Source: Elusimicrobia bacterium GWA2_61_42
GTDB taxonomy: Bacteria; Elusimicrobiota; Elusimicrobia; Elusimicrobiales; UBA9959
Direction of reading: 5' to 3'
Assembly (NCBI GenBank): GCA_001799615.1
Contig: MGTU01000014.1
Coordinates: 27,068 to 91,067 of the forward strand
DNA length: 64,000 nt
How positions within the stretch are numbered: the stretch's first letter is position 1; the number at the start of each line of letters is the position of its first letter. The position numbers and the translations under genes are program-made. The notes below the pieces were generated by a model. It was not told the origin of the DNA. It did no database searches and worked only from the letters and a program-made list of their open reading frames with translations. Shown piece after piece: positions 32,969-41,329 of the stretch.

Positions 32969-34915
32969 CTATTCGTAGCGCAGCGCTTCTATGGGGGAAA
33001 GCAGGGAGGCCTTCCTGGCCGGCCAGAAGCCGAACACGATGCCCACCCCGGCCGAAAAGCCGAAAGCCAGGGCCACGGAAAGCGGCGAAATATAGACGGC
33101 CCAGCCGGAGATCTTCGACAGGAGCAGCGAACTGCCCGCGCCCGCTATAATGCCGATCACCCCGCCCACCACCGAAACGATAACGGCCTCGATCAGGAAC
33201 TGCAGCAGCACCGCGCGGCTGGTGGCGCCGATGGCCTTCCGGAGGCCGATCTCCTTGGTGCGCTCGCTCACGCTGACCAGCATGATGTTCATGATGCCGA
33301 TGCCGCCCACGATGAGCGAGATGCCGGCGATCATGCCGAGCAGCGTGCTGAAGGTCTTTATGGTCCCCGTCAGCATGGTCTGCAGTTCGGCCATGTTCAT
33401 CAGCATCACGTCGTCGTCCTTGTGGGCCGGCACGTTGTGCCGCTTGCGCATCAGCGCCTTGACCTTCTCCTGCACCCCGTCCATCTTGGTATAGTCGGAG
33501 ACTTCCAGCCAGACGGAGTCCACGTAATTCTTGCCCAGCACGATCTTCATGGCGGTCTGCAGCGGGATCACCACCACGTCGTCCTGGTCGCGCGGGCCCT
33601 GCGCGCCCTTGAGGGGCAGCACGCCGATCACGGTAAAGTTCTTGCGGTTGATCTTTATGGTCTTGCCCACGGGGTCCTCCCCGGCGAACAGCTCCTTGAC
33701 CACGGTATTGCCGACCAGCGCCACCTTGGCCAGGCGCGCGCCCTCGGCGTCGGAGAAAAAGCGCCCGTAATAAGGCTGGGAATTGCGCATGGAGGCGTAA
33801 ACGGCGCCCACGCCGTTGACCGAGGTGCGGGTGTTCTTGGCCCCGTAGACCACCTGCGCGCTGCCGGTGACGTTGGAGTCCGTCCGGGTGACGTTCTCTA
33901 TCTCCGAGATGGCTTTGGCGTCCTCCATGGTCAGGCGCGTCACCGCGCCGGCGCCCATGCTGGCTCCGCCCGGCCCCCTGAACATGCCGGGCATGACGGC
34001 CAGGAGGTTGGTGCCCAGCGAGGACATGGATTTCTGTATGGCCTTCTGCGCGCCGGTGCCCACGGCCAGCATGGCAATCAGGGCCCCTACGCCTATAATG
34101 ATGCCCAGCATCGTCAGCAGCGACCGGGTCTTATTGCTGATGATGGAGCTGACCGAGGACGCCAGGTTCTCGGCCACCTCCCGCCAGCTCAGAAAAAAAG
34201 TTTTGGGGATATGCAGGCGCTTGAGCTCTTTGGCGGCGGGCGGGGCTTTGCGGACCACGTCCTCTATGATCATGCCGTCCTTGAGCTTTATCACGCGGTC
34301 CGCCCAGGCGGCGATATCCGGCTCGTGGGTGACCATCACCACGGTGATGCCGCGCTCGTTGAGCTTGCGGAAGATCTGCATGATCTCGTCGGACTGGGCG
34401 GAAGCCAGGTTGCCGGTGGGCTCGTCGGCGAAGATGATCTTGGGGTCGTTGACCAGCGAGCGCGCGATGGCCACGCGCTGCTGCTGCCCGCCGGAAAGCT
34501 GGTTGGGCCGGTGGCCGGCGCGGTCGGCGAGGCCGACCTGCTCCAGGTATTTGGCGGCTTCGTGCGGCCTGGCCTTCTCGCCCAGGTAGATCTGCGGCAG
34601 GGCCACGTTGGAGGCGGCGGTGATGCGCGGCAGCAGGTTGAACTGCTGGAACACGAAACCCAGGATGCGCGCCCGCAGGTACGACAGCTCCACGTCGTCC
34701 AGCTCGGACACTTCGCGGCCGAAGAGCTTGTAGGAGCCGGAGCTGGGGCGGTCCAGCAGGCCCAGGATGTGCATCAGCGTGGACTTGCCGGAGCCGGACG
34801 GGCCCATGATGGCCACGAACTCGCCCTCCCTGATGGACAGGTCCACGCCCTTGAGCACCGCGAGCGGCTCGTCGCCCATCTGGTAAATTTTCTTGATGCC
34901 TTTGAGTTCTATCAT
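32969..34915 (-). CDS. macB: MacB-type ABC transporter (ATPase fused to permease)
   Basis: MacB is a mechanotransmission ABC protein that drives export of peptides, macrolides or lipoproteins through a MacA-TolC conduit. The 648-residue protein starts with the ATPase (Walker A GPSGSGKST, signature LSGGQQQRVAIARSL, Walker B IIFADEPTGNL), then the first transmembrane helix near residue 270, a large periplasmic domain, and three C-terminal helices of the FtsX type (LIVGGIGIMNIMLVSVSERTKEIGLRKAIGA). It follows macA by 36 nt in the order tolC-macA-macB. Confidence 0.95.
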   Translation of the reverse strand: MIELKGIKKIYQMGDEPLAVLKGVDLSIREGEFVAIMGPSGSGKSTLMHILGLLDRPSSGSYKLFGREVSELDDVELSYLRARILGFVFQQFNLLPRITAASNVALPQIYLGEKARPHEAAKYLEQVGLADRAGHRPNQLSGGQQQRVAIARSLVNDPKIIFADEPTGNLASAQSDEIMQIFRKLNERGITVVMVTHEPDIAAWADRVIKLKDGMIIEDVVRKAPPAAKELKRLHIPKTFFLSWREVAENLASSVSSIISNKTRSLLTMLGIIIGVGALIAMLAVGTGAQKAIQKSMSSLGTNLLAVMPGMFRGPGGASMGAGAVTRLTMEDAKAISEIENVTRTDSNVTGSAQVVYGAKNTRTSVNGVGAVYASMRNSQPYYGRFFSDAEGARLAKVALVGNTVVKELFAGEDPVGKTIKINRKNFTVIGVLPLKGAQGPRDQDDVVVIPLQTAMKIVLGKNYVDSVWLEVSDYTKMDGVQEKVKALMRKRHNVPAHKDDDVMLMNMAELQTMLTGTIKTFSTLLGMIAGISLIVGGIGIMNIMLVSVSERTKEIGLRKAIGATSRAVLLQFLIEAVIVSVVGGVIGIIAGAGSSLLLSKISGWAVYISPLSVALAFGFSAGVGIVFGFWPARKASLLSPIEALRYE

Positions 34916-34951
34916 AATATTATCCGGGGCCGCGGCAGGACCGAAAGCCGC

Positions 34952-35932
34952 CTAGTGGGAGCCGGTGACGCGGCGCTGCTGCCTGTTCAGCGTCGGGCGC
35001 TTGGGCATCAGCGGGTTGCTGCCGGAGGAGTCCACCTGCGCGGAATACCCGCCGGCCGCGTAGAACACGGTCTCGCCTGCCTCCAGGCCGGAGGTGATCT
35101 CCACCTGCTCGGCCTCGTTCTGGCCCGTCTCCACCACGGAATAAACCGGCTGGCCTTTCTCGAGCTTTTTGATCACCGCGGTACGGCCCTGCGGGTCCGT
35201 CACCACGGCCGCGGCGGGGATCAGCAGCACGCCCCGGCGCTCGGAGATCCTGATCTTTATGTTGGCCGTCATCTGCGACCGGAAGAACTCCGGCACGCGC
35301 TCGGGGCGCAGCTTTACGGTATAGGTCACCACGTTGCTCTTGGTGGTGCCTTCGTCCAGGATCTTGAAGACCTCGCCGCGCACGCTCTTGTCCGGGTAGG
35401 CGTCCAGCACCAGCGTGGCGCGCTGGCCCTTCCTGACTTTGCCGATATCGGCCTCGTCGAGGCTGGCGGAAACGATAAGCTTGTCCGAAATGGCGAACAG
35501 CACCGTGCTGGCGCCCACAGTCTGGCCCTGCACGACGTTCTTGAGGATCAGGGTGCCGTCTATGGGCGAAATGACCTTGATCGGCTTGTAGGTCTCCTGC
35601 CACTGCCTGTACTGGTCGTCCCCGGCGGCGCGCGCCGCGTCCAGGATGGCCACGCGGTCGGAGGAGCTCATCAGGGCCAGCACCTCGCCGGCCTTTATTT
35701 TATCCCCTTCCTCCACCAGGATCTCCTCAATGCGGCCGGAGGAGGAGGGCTGGATCTCCACCCGGTTCAGGGGTTCCACTACGCCGGTGGTGTCCACCAC
35801 TTCCGACAGGTCGCGCAGCTCGGCCTGCGCGGACAGGTATTTGGGCTTGGCGTCGGCGCCTTTCTTCTTGAAAGCGTACCAGCCGCCGCCGGCCAGCGCG
35901 GCGATGACGAGGAGGATGATGATCTTTTTCAT
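34952..35932 (-). CDS. macA: Periplasmic adaptor protein (MacA-like)
   Basis: The 326-residue membrane-fusion protein has an N-terminal anchor (IIILLVIAALAGGGWYAF), a lipoyl/barrel-sandwich half with SSGRIEEILVEEGDKIKAGEVLALM and VISPIDGTLI, a beta-barrel domain and a membrane-proximal domain. It has a short alpha-hairpin. It bridges MacB to the outer-membrane channel encoded just upstream. The ligand exported is unknown. Confidence 0.93.
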   Translation of the reverse strand: MKKIIILLVIAALAGGGWYAFKKKGADAKPKYLSAQAELRDLSEVVDTTGVVEPLNRVEIQPSSSGRIEEILVEEGDKIKAGEVLALMSSSDRVAILDAARAAGDDQYRQWQETYKPIKVISPIDGTLILKNVVQGQTVGASTVLFAISDKLIVSASLDEADIGKVRKGQRATLVLDAYPDKSVRGEVFKILDEGTTKSNVVTYTVKLRPERVPEFFRSQMTANIKIRISERRGVLLIPAAAVVTDPQGRTAVIKKLEKGQPVYSVVETGQNEAEQVEITSGLEAGETVFYAAGGYSAQVDSSGSNPLMPKRPTLNRQQRRVTGSH

Positions 35933-35949
35933 ATTGTTTTCCCTTATCC

Positions 35950-37212
35950 TTACTTTTCCATGGTCACGCCGAGCAGCTGCTCCAGGGCCTGTTTGCGGCT
36001 GTGGGCCGAGCGGGCGTAGTCCAGCTGGTTCAGGTCGGAGTCCACGAAGTTCTGCTCCACGTTCTCAAGGTCTATAAAGCTGATCTTGCCGGCCATGTAC
36101 TTTATCTGCGCCTCTTTGTAGCGCTCCTCGTTGGCCGCCAGCAGGGACACGGCCGCCCTGGCGGTCTCGGCCGCGCTCTGGTAGTCGTCGTAGCCGGAGC
36201 GCAGCGAGGCGGACAGGGAGATCCTGGCGGCCTTGAAAGTCTCTTCCGCGGCCGTCAGCGCCTTCTTATAGGCGGACAGGTTGTTGAAATAATAGGTGGG
36301 GCCGCCGGAGAACAGCGGCACGCTCAGGCTCAGGCCCATGGACCAGCTCTTGTCCTGCGGGAACTCGGTGGCGCCGCTCCAGCCGTAGGAGCCGCTGGCC
36401 TTGAGGGACGGGTAGGCATAGTAGCGGGCCGAGCTGGTGCGCTCTTTGGCCGCTTCCAGCGTCTTCCTGGCGGCGACTATGCCGGGCGACTTTTCGAGCG
36501 CCGCGGCCACGTCGGTTTCTTCCAGGGTGAAAGCCGGCACGCCGATATCGCCTTTGGCCAGCACGGTTCGCGCGCCTTCCAGGCCTATGGCCTCCAGCAG
36601 GGCGCGCTGGGCGGAGAGCAGCTGGCGGGCGGCCTTCTTCACCGAAACTTCGGCGTTGACGGCCAGGGCCTCGGTGTAAAGCGCGTTGCCCTTGGATTCC
36701 ATGCCGCTTTCGTATTTAAGCCGTATGAGTTTGGCGTTCTCAAGCCTGATGTTATAGATCTTCTTCTGCACTTCGGCCCTTTTCTGGGCGAAAAGCAGGT
36801 CGGCGAAGGCGCCGGCCAGGGCCTGCCGGGCGGCAGCCGAGGCGGCCAGGTAATCAGCCTCCGCCTTCTCCCTGGAAATGCGGGCGCTCTTTACGGAGGA
36901 GACGGTCCGCAGGTTCAGCAGTTCCTGAGAAGCGGAGACGGAGGCCCCCCAGCGGTTGGCGGGGGAGGAGGCGTCGCTCCCGCTGCGCGACACGGAATGG
37001 GAGACGCTGACCTGGGGCAGATAGGAATTCAGCCCGGCCAGGTAATTATACCCGGCCTGCTCCATGGCCGCCCTGGAGGCCTTCACCGAGGGATTGTTGT
37101 CCAGCGCCAATTTGCGCGCCTCGTCCCAGGAAAGGGACAGCTCCTGCGCGGCCGCCGGGCCGCAGACCGCCAGCGCCGCCGCCAGGGTAAGGAATAGTTT
37201 TTTTATGGTCAT
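35950..37212 (-). CDS. TolC-family outer-membrane efflux protein
   Basis: The 420-residue product has a signal peptide (LFLTLAAALAVCGPAAA) and two OEP repeats with long heptad-rich helices: LSWDEARKLALDNNPSVKASRAAM opens the first half and AALEKSPGIVAARKTLEAAKER the second. It forms the outer-membrane and periplasmic tunnel for MacAB. It is first in the operon, 17 nt ahead of macA. A TATAAT and a TetR-type palindrome lie upstream. Confidence 0.93.
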   Translation of the reverse strand: MTIKKLFLTLAAALAVCGPAAAQELSLSWDEARKLALDNNPSVKASRAAMEQAGYNYLAGLNSYLPQVSVSHSVSRSGSDASSPANRWGASVSASQELLNLRTVSSVKSARISREKAEADYLAASAAARQALAGAFADLLFAQKRAEVQKKIYNIRLENAKLIRLKYESGMESKGNALYTEALAVNAEVSVKKAARQLLSAQRALLEAIGLEGARTVLAKGDIGVPAFTLEETDVAAALEKSPGIVAARKTLEAAKERTSSARYYAYPSLKASGSYGWSGATEFPQDKSWSMGLSLSVPLFSGGPTYYFNNLSAYKKALTAAEETFKAARISLSASLRSGYDDYQSAAETARAAVSLLAANEERYKEAQIKYMAGKISFIDLENVEQNFVDSDLNQLDYARSAHSRKQALEQLLGVTMEK

Positions 37213-37278
37213 AGGTTTGGTCTTACGGCCGCGTTCCTTATAGCAACGCGCCTGGCCCCGGTTTTATTGCATATTTTC

Positions 37279-37301
37279 TACCGACCGGTAAATTAATTAT
37301 A
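37279..37301 (-). promoter_or_regulatory. -10 element and palindromic operator of the tolC-macAB operon
   Basis: On the minus strand TATAAT (37301-37296) is followed by TACCG-GT-CGGTA (37290-37279), a perfect dyad overlapping the expected transcription start. This half-site is common for TetR-family repressors of efflux operons. No TetR gene is present in the window, and the -35 is poor. Confidence 0.6.
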
Positions 37302-37303
37302 GC

Positions 37304-37341
37304 AAAAGGGCCCGCCCCCATGCCGCGGGCGGGCCCTTTTT
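37304..37341. terminator. Bidirectional terminator after the FAD oxidoreductase gene
   Basis: AAAAGGGCCCGCCC and GGGCGGGCCCTTTT form a 14-bp perfect stem. On the minus strand the TTTTGC run leads straight into the -10 of the tolC operon, so end and promoter are packed together. Confidence 0.85.
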
Positions 37342-37354
37342 GCGGCCTGGCGCC

Positions 37355-38512
37355 TTATTTCAGCTTTTCCTGGCCGGAGAAGCTGCGCTCCAGTCTGAAA
37401 CCGGCGAGGATCTCTTTGTCATCGGCGGAGGGAGAGCCCGCCATATGCGCGGCCAGCGCCTCCCCGAGGCCCGGCCCGAGCATGAAACCCTGGCCGCACA
37501 TGCCTACCGCCAGCACATAACCCTTCAGGGCGGCGGGCAGGTCCACCACCGGGAAACCGTCCGGGGTCATGGGGTAAAGCCCGCGCCAGGTGCGGCGCAC
37601 CTTCAGGTTGGCCAGGCTGGGCATCAGCGCGATCATGCGCCGGGAGATCTCCGGCAGGAATTCGGAAGTGGAGCGCCTGTCGCCGCCCCAGAGCTGCGGC
37701 TGCGGGGTGAGACAGAACACTATCTGCCCTTCCCAGTTCTGGTAGAAATAATAGTTCTTGGATTTGTCGCCGGGACGGATATCCACCACCATCGGTTCGA
37801 AGAACCGCTCGGCGGGCTCGGTAATGCCCGCTTCGTGGCAGTCCGGCCTTACCGGCACCTTTACGCCCGCCAGCAGCGAAACCTCCGCCGCCTGCGCGCC
37901 GGCCGCGTTGACCACCCACGAAGCGTAATACCGGCCCTGGGGAGTCAGCACGCCTTTCGCCGCGCCGTTCTCCTTGAGTATTTCCTTAACCGGCTCTTTA
38001 AAGCGGAATTCCGCCCCCAGCTTCAGGGCGCGCCGGTAAAAAGCGTTGCCGCTGAGCAGGGGGGAAGCGGAGCCGTCGTCCGGCGACCAGGTGCCGCCCC
38101 GCAAATCCTTGGCGGCTATGCCCGGCACCAGCGCCCGGACCTTCTCCGGCCCTACCCAGTCGATATTGAGGCCCAGGCCGCGCTGCACTTTGAGCAGGTC
38201 CCTCAGCACGGCTTCGTCGTTCTCGGTATACACGGGAAAAAGGTAGCCGCCCTTTATCCAGCCGATATCGTCGCCGTGCTTCTTCTCCCAGGTGGAAAAG
38301 ATCTCGAGGCTGCGCAGGCAGGCTTTTATCTTGGAGGCGTCGGAATGGGTGGCGCGCACCCCGCCTATGGCGCATTTATTCTGGCCCTGGCCGGGGGAGG
38401 CTTCTGCCTCCAGCACCAGGGTTTTCAGCTTGCGCTCCGCCAGCGCCATGGCCAGCGGCGTGCCTATGCTGCCCGCGCCTATGATGATTACGTCGTAATT
38501 GTTTTGAGCCAT
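37355..38512 (-). CDS. FAD-dependent amine/amino-acid dehydrogenase subunit (DAO family, HcnC/SoxB-like)
   Basis: The 385-residue protein (ATG at 38512, GAGG 5 nt upstream; the ORF track adds 20 residues) starts with the FAD dinucleotide fold NYDVIIIGAGSIGTPLAMALAE and has the DAO-fold markers CAIGGVRATHS, NAAGAQAAEVS and a C-terminal VLAVGMCGQGFMLGPGLGEALA. It lies 14 nt after a multi-domain Fe-S flavoprotein gene. This pair matches heterodimeric proline, hydroxyproline, sarcosine or glycine dehydrogenases, where the present subunit oxidises the amino acid. The substrate is not known. Confidence 0.88.
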   Translation of the reverse strand: MAQNNYDVIIIGAGSIGTPLAMALAERKLKTLVLEAEASPGQGQNKCAIGGVRATHSDASKIKACLRSLEIFSTWEKKHGDDIGWIKGGYLFPVYTENDEAVLRDLLKVQRGLGLNIDWVGPEKVRALVPGIAAKDLRGGTWSPDDGSASPLLSGNAFYRRALKLGAEFRFKEPVKEILKENGAAKGVLTPQGRYYASWVVNAAGAQAAEVSLLAGVKVPVRPDCHEAGITEPAERFFEPMVVDIRPGDKSKNYYFYQNWEGQIVFCLTPQPQLWGGDRRSTSEFLPEISRRMIALMPSLANLKVRRTWRGLYPMTPDGFPVVDLPAALKGYVLAVGMCGQGFMLGPGLGEALAAHMAGSPSADDKEILAGFRLERSFSGQEKLK

Positions 38513-38526
38513 AATATCCTCGTCGG

Positions 38527-40623
38527 TTAAAACCCGCTCCAGCTGGCTTTTTCGTCGGCCTCGGTGCGGCATTTAACGTTGGAGAAAGCGCCCAGCGGCG
38601 CCTCCACGAACAGCGGCCTTCTGGTAAAAGCGGTGACCTCTTTAGGGTCCACGCCCTCGCTGCGGAAAATATTCATAAGCAGCGAGGAGCAGGTCTTGGA
38701 GCCGCAGGCGCCCATGCCGGCGCGCGTGACCGCCTTGAGCTGGTTCAGGTCGCGCATGCCGGAACGGATGGCGCGGCGGATCTCGCCCAGGCTGACCCGC
38801 TCGCAGCGGCAGATGATGGTTTCGTCGTCGGCCTTAGACAGGTCCGCGGGAAGCTGCTCTCCCGCCTCGGCGGGATAAAGTTTCAGCGAGGCCGCCAGGT
38901 CCGCGGTCTCCGGGGAGGCCTTCACTATGACTATCAGCGTGTTCTCGGCCTTGAAGTCCTTCACGTCCAGCACCTCGGCCTCGCCCAGGTCCGCGCCTTC
39001 CCAGCCCGTCAGGCGCACCTTGTCGCCTTTTTTCACCAGGCCCCGGCCTATCTCGAAAGGCAGCGCCACGGACGGGTGCTTGGCGTCCTTGCGGTGATCC
39101 ACGATGGTCACGGCCAGGCCCGGGCAGATCAGCAGGCATTTGAAACAGCCGATGCAGTCCCCGGTGAATTTGGGGGTGTTCATGATGCTGTCCCCGGACA
39201 ACTTTATGGATTTTTTGGGGCAAACGGTCACGCAGGGGTTGCAGGGGATCTCCTGGCGGCAGTGCAGCACGGGGTAAACCGGCCGGGCGTGGTCTTTGGG
39301 CGCGGGAGCCAGCGTGGCGCCGGGCCTGGATTTGAGAACTTCCAGCCGGTCGAACCAGAACTGCGGCACGGGCGCGGCCATCACACCCAGGCTCTTCAGC
39401 ACTTTGTGCGCGGTGATCTTGCCGCTGAACATCGCGGCGGAAGCCTCGGCGATCTCCTCAGCGTCGCCGCAGATAAAGGCCTCCATGCCGGCCTCCCGGG
39501 CCTGCGCGTGGAATTCGTCCACGGAGCTCAGGCCCACGGCGATAAGCAGCGTGTCGGCCTTGAAAGTCCTTTCGGTGCCCGGCAGCGCCTTGAATTTCTC
39601 GTCGACGGCCGCGATGGTGACGGTCTCCAGGCCGTCCTTGCCGTCCGCGCGGAGTATCGTATGGCGGGTATAGACCGGCACGCCCAGGCGCTTTATCTTG
39701 TCGGCGTGCACCTTGTAGCCGCCGCACTGGCCCATGGCCTCTATCAGGCCCACCACCTGGATGCCGGCCTGGACGGCGTGGTAGGCCGCTATGAGGCCCA
39801 CGTTGCCGCCGCCCACGATGAACAGCCGTTTGGCCGGCCGTACCAGGTCGCGGTTGACCAGCGTCTGGAAGGCCCCCGCGCCGTACACGCCGGGCAAGGT
39901 GTTGCCCGGGAAAGCCAAAGATTTTTCGCGCGCGCCGGTAGCGCTTATCACGGCCTTGGGGCGGATGAGATAATATTTGTCCCCGCGCAGGACCCCCACT
40001 TTCCTGTCGGAGAACACGGCCAGGCAGGTGGCGTTGGCCCAGACCCGCACGGAGGGATACTCTTTAAGTTTGTCCTCCAGCTTTCCCGCGATGTCGATGC
40101 CGCGGGTCCCGGCGTAGCAGTCCTCCACCGAACCGAAGAATTTATGGGTCTGCAGCACCAGCTTGCCGCCGAAGCTGGCCTTGTCGTCTATGATCAGGGT
40201 GTTGACGTTCAGCTGCCCGAGCTCGGCCGCGGCCGCCAGCCCGGAAGGCCCGCCGCCGATGATAAGGGCGTCCACGTCCAGCTCCTCCACGCGCCCGAAC
40301 TCCTGCACGCAAGCGGTGCCCGGCAGCCTGGCGGTGCCGCGCAGGGTTTCCACTTTCATGCCCGCGCGCACCGGGGTTATACAGGACTTGACCGTCAGCC
40401 CGTCCGCTATCACCGAGCACTGCGCGCACTGGCCGTTGGCGCAGAAGATGCCCTGGGGGCTGGAATCTTTTTTATGATGACTGAAGATCTTTATGCCGTT
40501 GGCGTAAAGCGCGCTGGAGATGACCTCTCCCTCCAGGGCGGAGCACGGTTTCCCGTCAAAAGTGAAATTAAGGGCCGCGCGCTCTTCGGGCTGCAGCACA
40601 GGGTGGTCGGTTATTCTTTCCAT
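38527..40623 (-). CDS. Multi-domain Fe-S flavoprotein dehydrogenase subunit (HcnA/B or SoxA-like fusion)
   Basis: The 698-residue protein has in order: a ferredoxin-like [2Fe-2S] domain (GIFCANGQCAQCSV, about residues 58-72); an FAD/NAD(P) oxidoreductase domain with IIGGGPSGLAAAAELG and a second fold IVGGGNVGLIAAYHA; two 4Fe-4S cysteine sets (CNPCVTVCP, CIGCFKCLLICPG); and a BFD-like [2Fe-2S] end (CRCERVSLGEIRRAI...GACGSKTC). It would take electrons from the small subunit to ferredoxin, quinone or NAD. The two added 4Fe-4S sites are more than the classical versions carry. The two genes form one operon. Confidence 0.88.
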   Translation of the reverse strand: MERITDHPVLQPEERAALNFTFDGKPCSALEGEVISSALYANGIKIFSHHKKDSSPQGIFCANGQCAQCSVIADGLTVKSCITPVRAGMKVETLRGTARLPGTACVQEFGRVEELDVDALIIGGGPSGLAAAAELGQLNVNTLIIDDKASFGGKLVLQTHKFFGSVEDCYAGTRGIDIAGKLEDKLKEYPSVRVWANATCLAVFSDRKVGVLRGDKYYLIRPKAVISATGAREKSLAFPGNTLPGVYGAGAFQTLVNRDLVRPAKRLFIVGGGNVGLIAAYHAVQAGIQVVGLIEAMGQCGGYKVHADKIKRLGVPVYTRHTILRADGKDGLETVTIAAVDEKFKALPGTERTFKADTLLIAVGLSSVDEFHAQAREAGMEAFICGDAEEIAEASAAMFSGKITAHKVLKSLGVMAAPVPQFWFDRLEVLKSRPGATLAPAPKDHARPVYPVLHCRQEIPCNPCVTVCPKKSIKLSGDSIMNTPKFTGDCIGCFKCLLICPGLAVTIVDHRKDAKHPSVALPFEIGRGLVKKGDKVRLTGWEGADLGEAEVLDVKDFKAENTLIVIVKASPETADLAASLKLYPAEAGEQLPADLSKADDETIICRCERVSLGEIRRAIRSGMRDLNQLKAVTRAGMGACGSKTCSSLLMNIFRSEGVDPKEVTAFTRRPLFVEAPLGAFSNVKCRTEADEKASWSGF

Positions 40624-40750
40624 GGAGTCCTCGTTCCGCCGGCGCCTTTGCCGGCCGTTTTAATATATTACAATAAAAAAAAAGGGGGGTGGAAACCGCG
40701 CGGGCCCCCATTTTGATATAATATCCTCTAATATCAGGAGGGGACTAAAA

Positions 40751-41269
40751 ATGAAAAAAATACTTTTAACTCTGGCGGCCGGCCTCTGCGCCTGCGGCGC
40801 GGTCAGCGCGGCCGAGCTCAGCTTCACCGACCAGCTCAACCTGCTGCCCGCCGCGGCGGCCGAAGTGACGATCCCGATGGCGCCCGCCGCGCCCGCCAGG
40901 TCTTCGAGCTATGTGCAGGTTAACGGCTACGTCACACTGAGCGGCATGGGCTGGGTGCCCGGCACCACCGGCGGCTTCACCAGCGTGACGCTTACCGGCT
41001 GGGCCACTTTCCGGGACAGCTCCGGCAGGATAACCAGCAACAACGCCTATATCAGCGTGCCCGTCTCCATGTGGATCTACCCCAACCAGAGCGTGTTCCA
41101 GACCGTCTGGCCCAACGTGTACGCCACTTTCTACCGCAACGGCAGGATAGTGGGCTCCACCAGCATGAGCGGCAGCGTCTCCGTCAACGGCTGGCCCAAC
41201 AGCAGCACGGTCAGCCTGAACGGCAGCGGCTACCTCAGCGGCTCCATCTACGTGGAAGACGAGGAATAA
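40751..41269 (+). CDS. Small secreted beta-rich protein of unknown function
   Basis: The 172-residue product has a signal peptide (ILLTLAAGLCACGAVSAA) and a Ser/Thr/Gly/Val-rich mature part with alternating strands (YVQVNGYVTLSGMGW, SVSVNGWPNSSTVSLNGSGYLSGSIYV). It looks like a beta-sandwich or a surface repeat protein. TATAAT lies at about 40717 and AGGAGG precedes the ATG. A terminator follows. No family is recognised. Confidence 0.78.
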   Translation: MKKILLTLAAGLCACGAVSAAELSFTDQLNLLPAAAAEVTIPMAPAAPARSSSYVQVNGYVTLSGMGWVPGTTGGFTSVTLTGWATFRDSSGRITSNNAYISVPVSMWIYPNQSVFQTVWPNVYATFYRNGRIVGSTSMSGSVSVNGWPNSSTVSLNGSGYLSGSIYVEDEE

Positions 41270-41284
41270 AAGCGCCCCTGCGCG

Positions 41285-41316
41285 AAAGGGCGGCTTTAAC
41301 AGGCCGCCCTTTTTTA
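41285..41316 (+). terminator. Intrinsic terminator of the secreted beta-rich protein gene
   Basis: AAAGGGCGGC...GCCGCCCTTT (10-bp stem) followed by TTTTATT, ending 14 nt before the folD start. Confidence 0.85.
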
Positions 41317-41329
41317 TTATCATCTCTTT

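Noticed and set aside
32819-36019. 1066-residue plus-strand ORF
   Set aside because: It is the antisense shadow of macB and macA, whose motifs are clear; its translation is His/Gly/Arg-rich without domains.
39076-40716. 546-residue plus-strand ORF
   Set aside because: Antisense to the Fe-S flavoprotein gene; low-quality composition.
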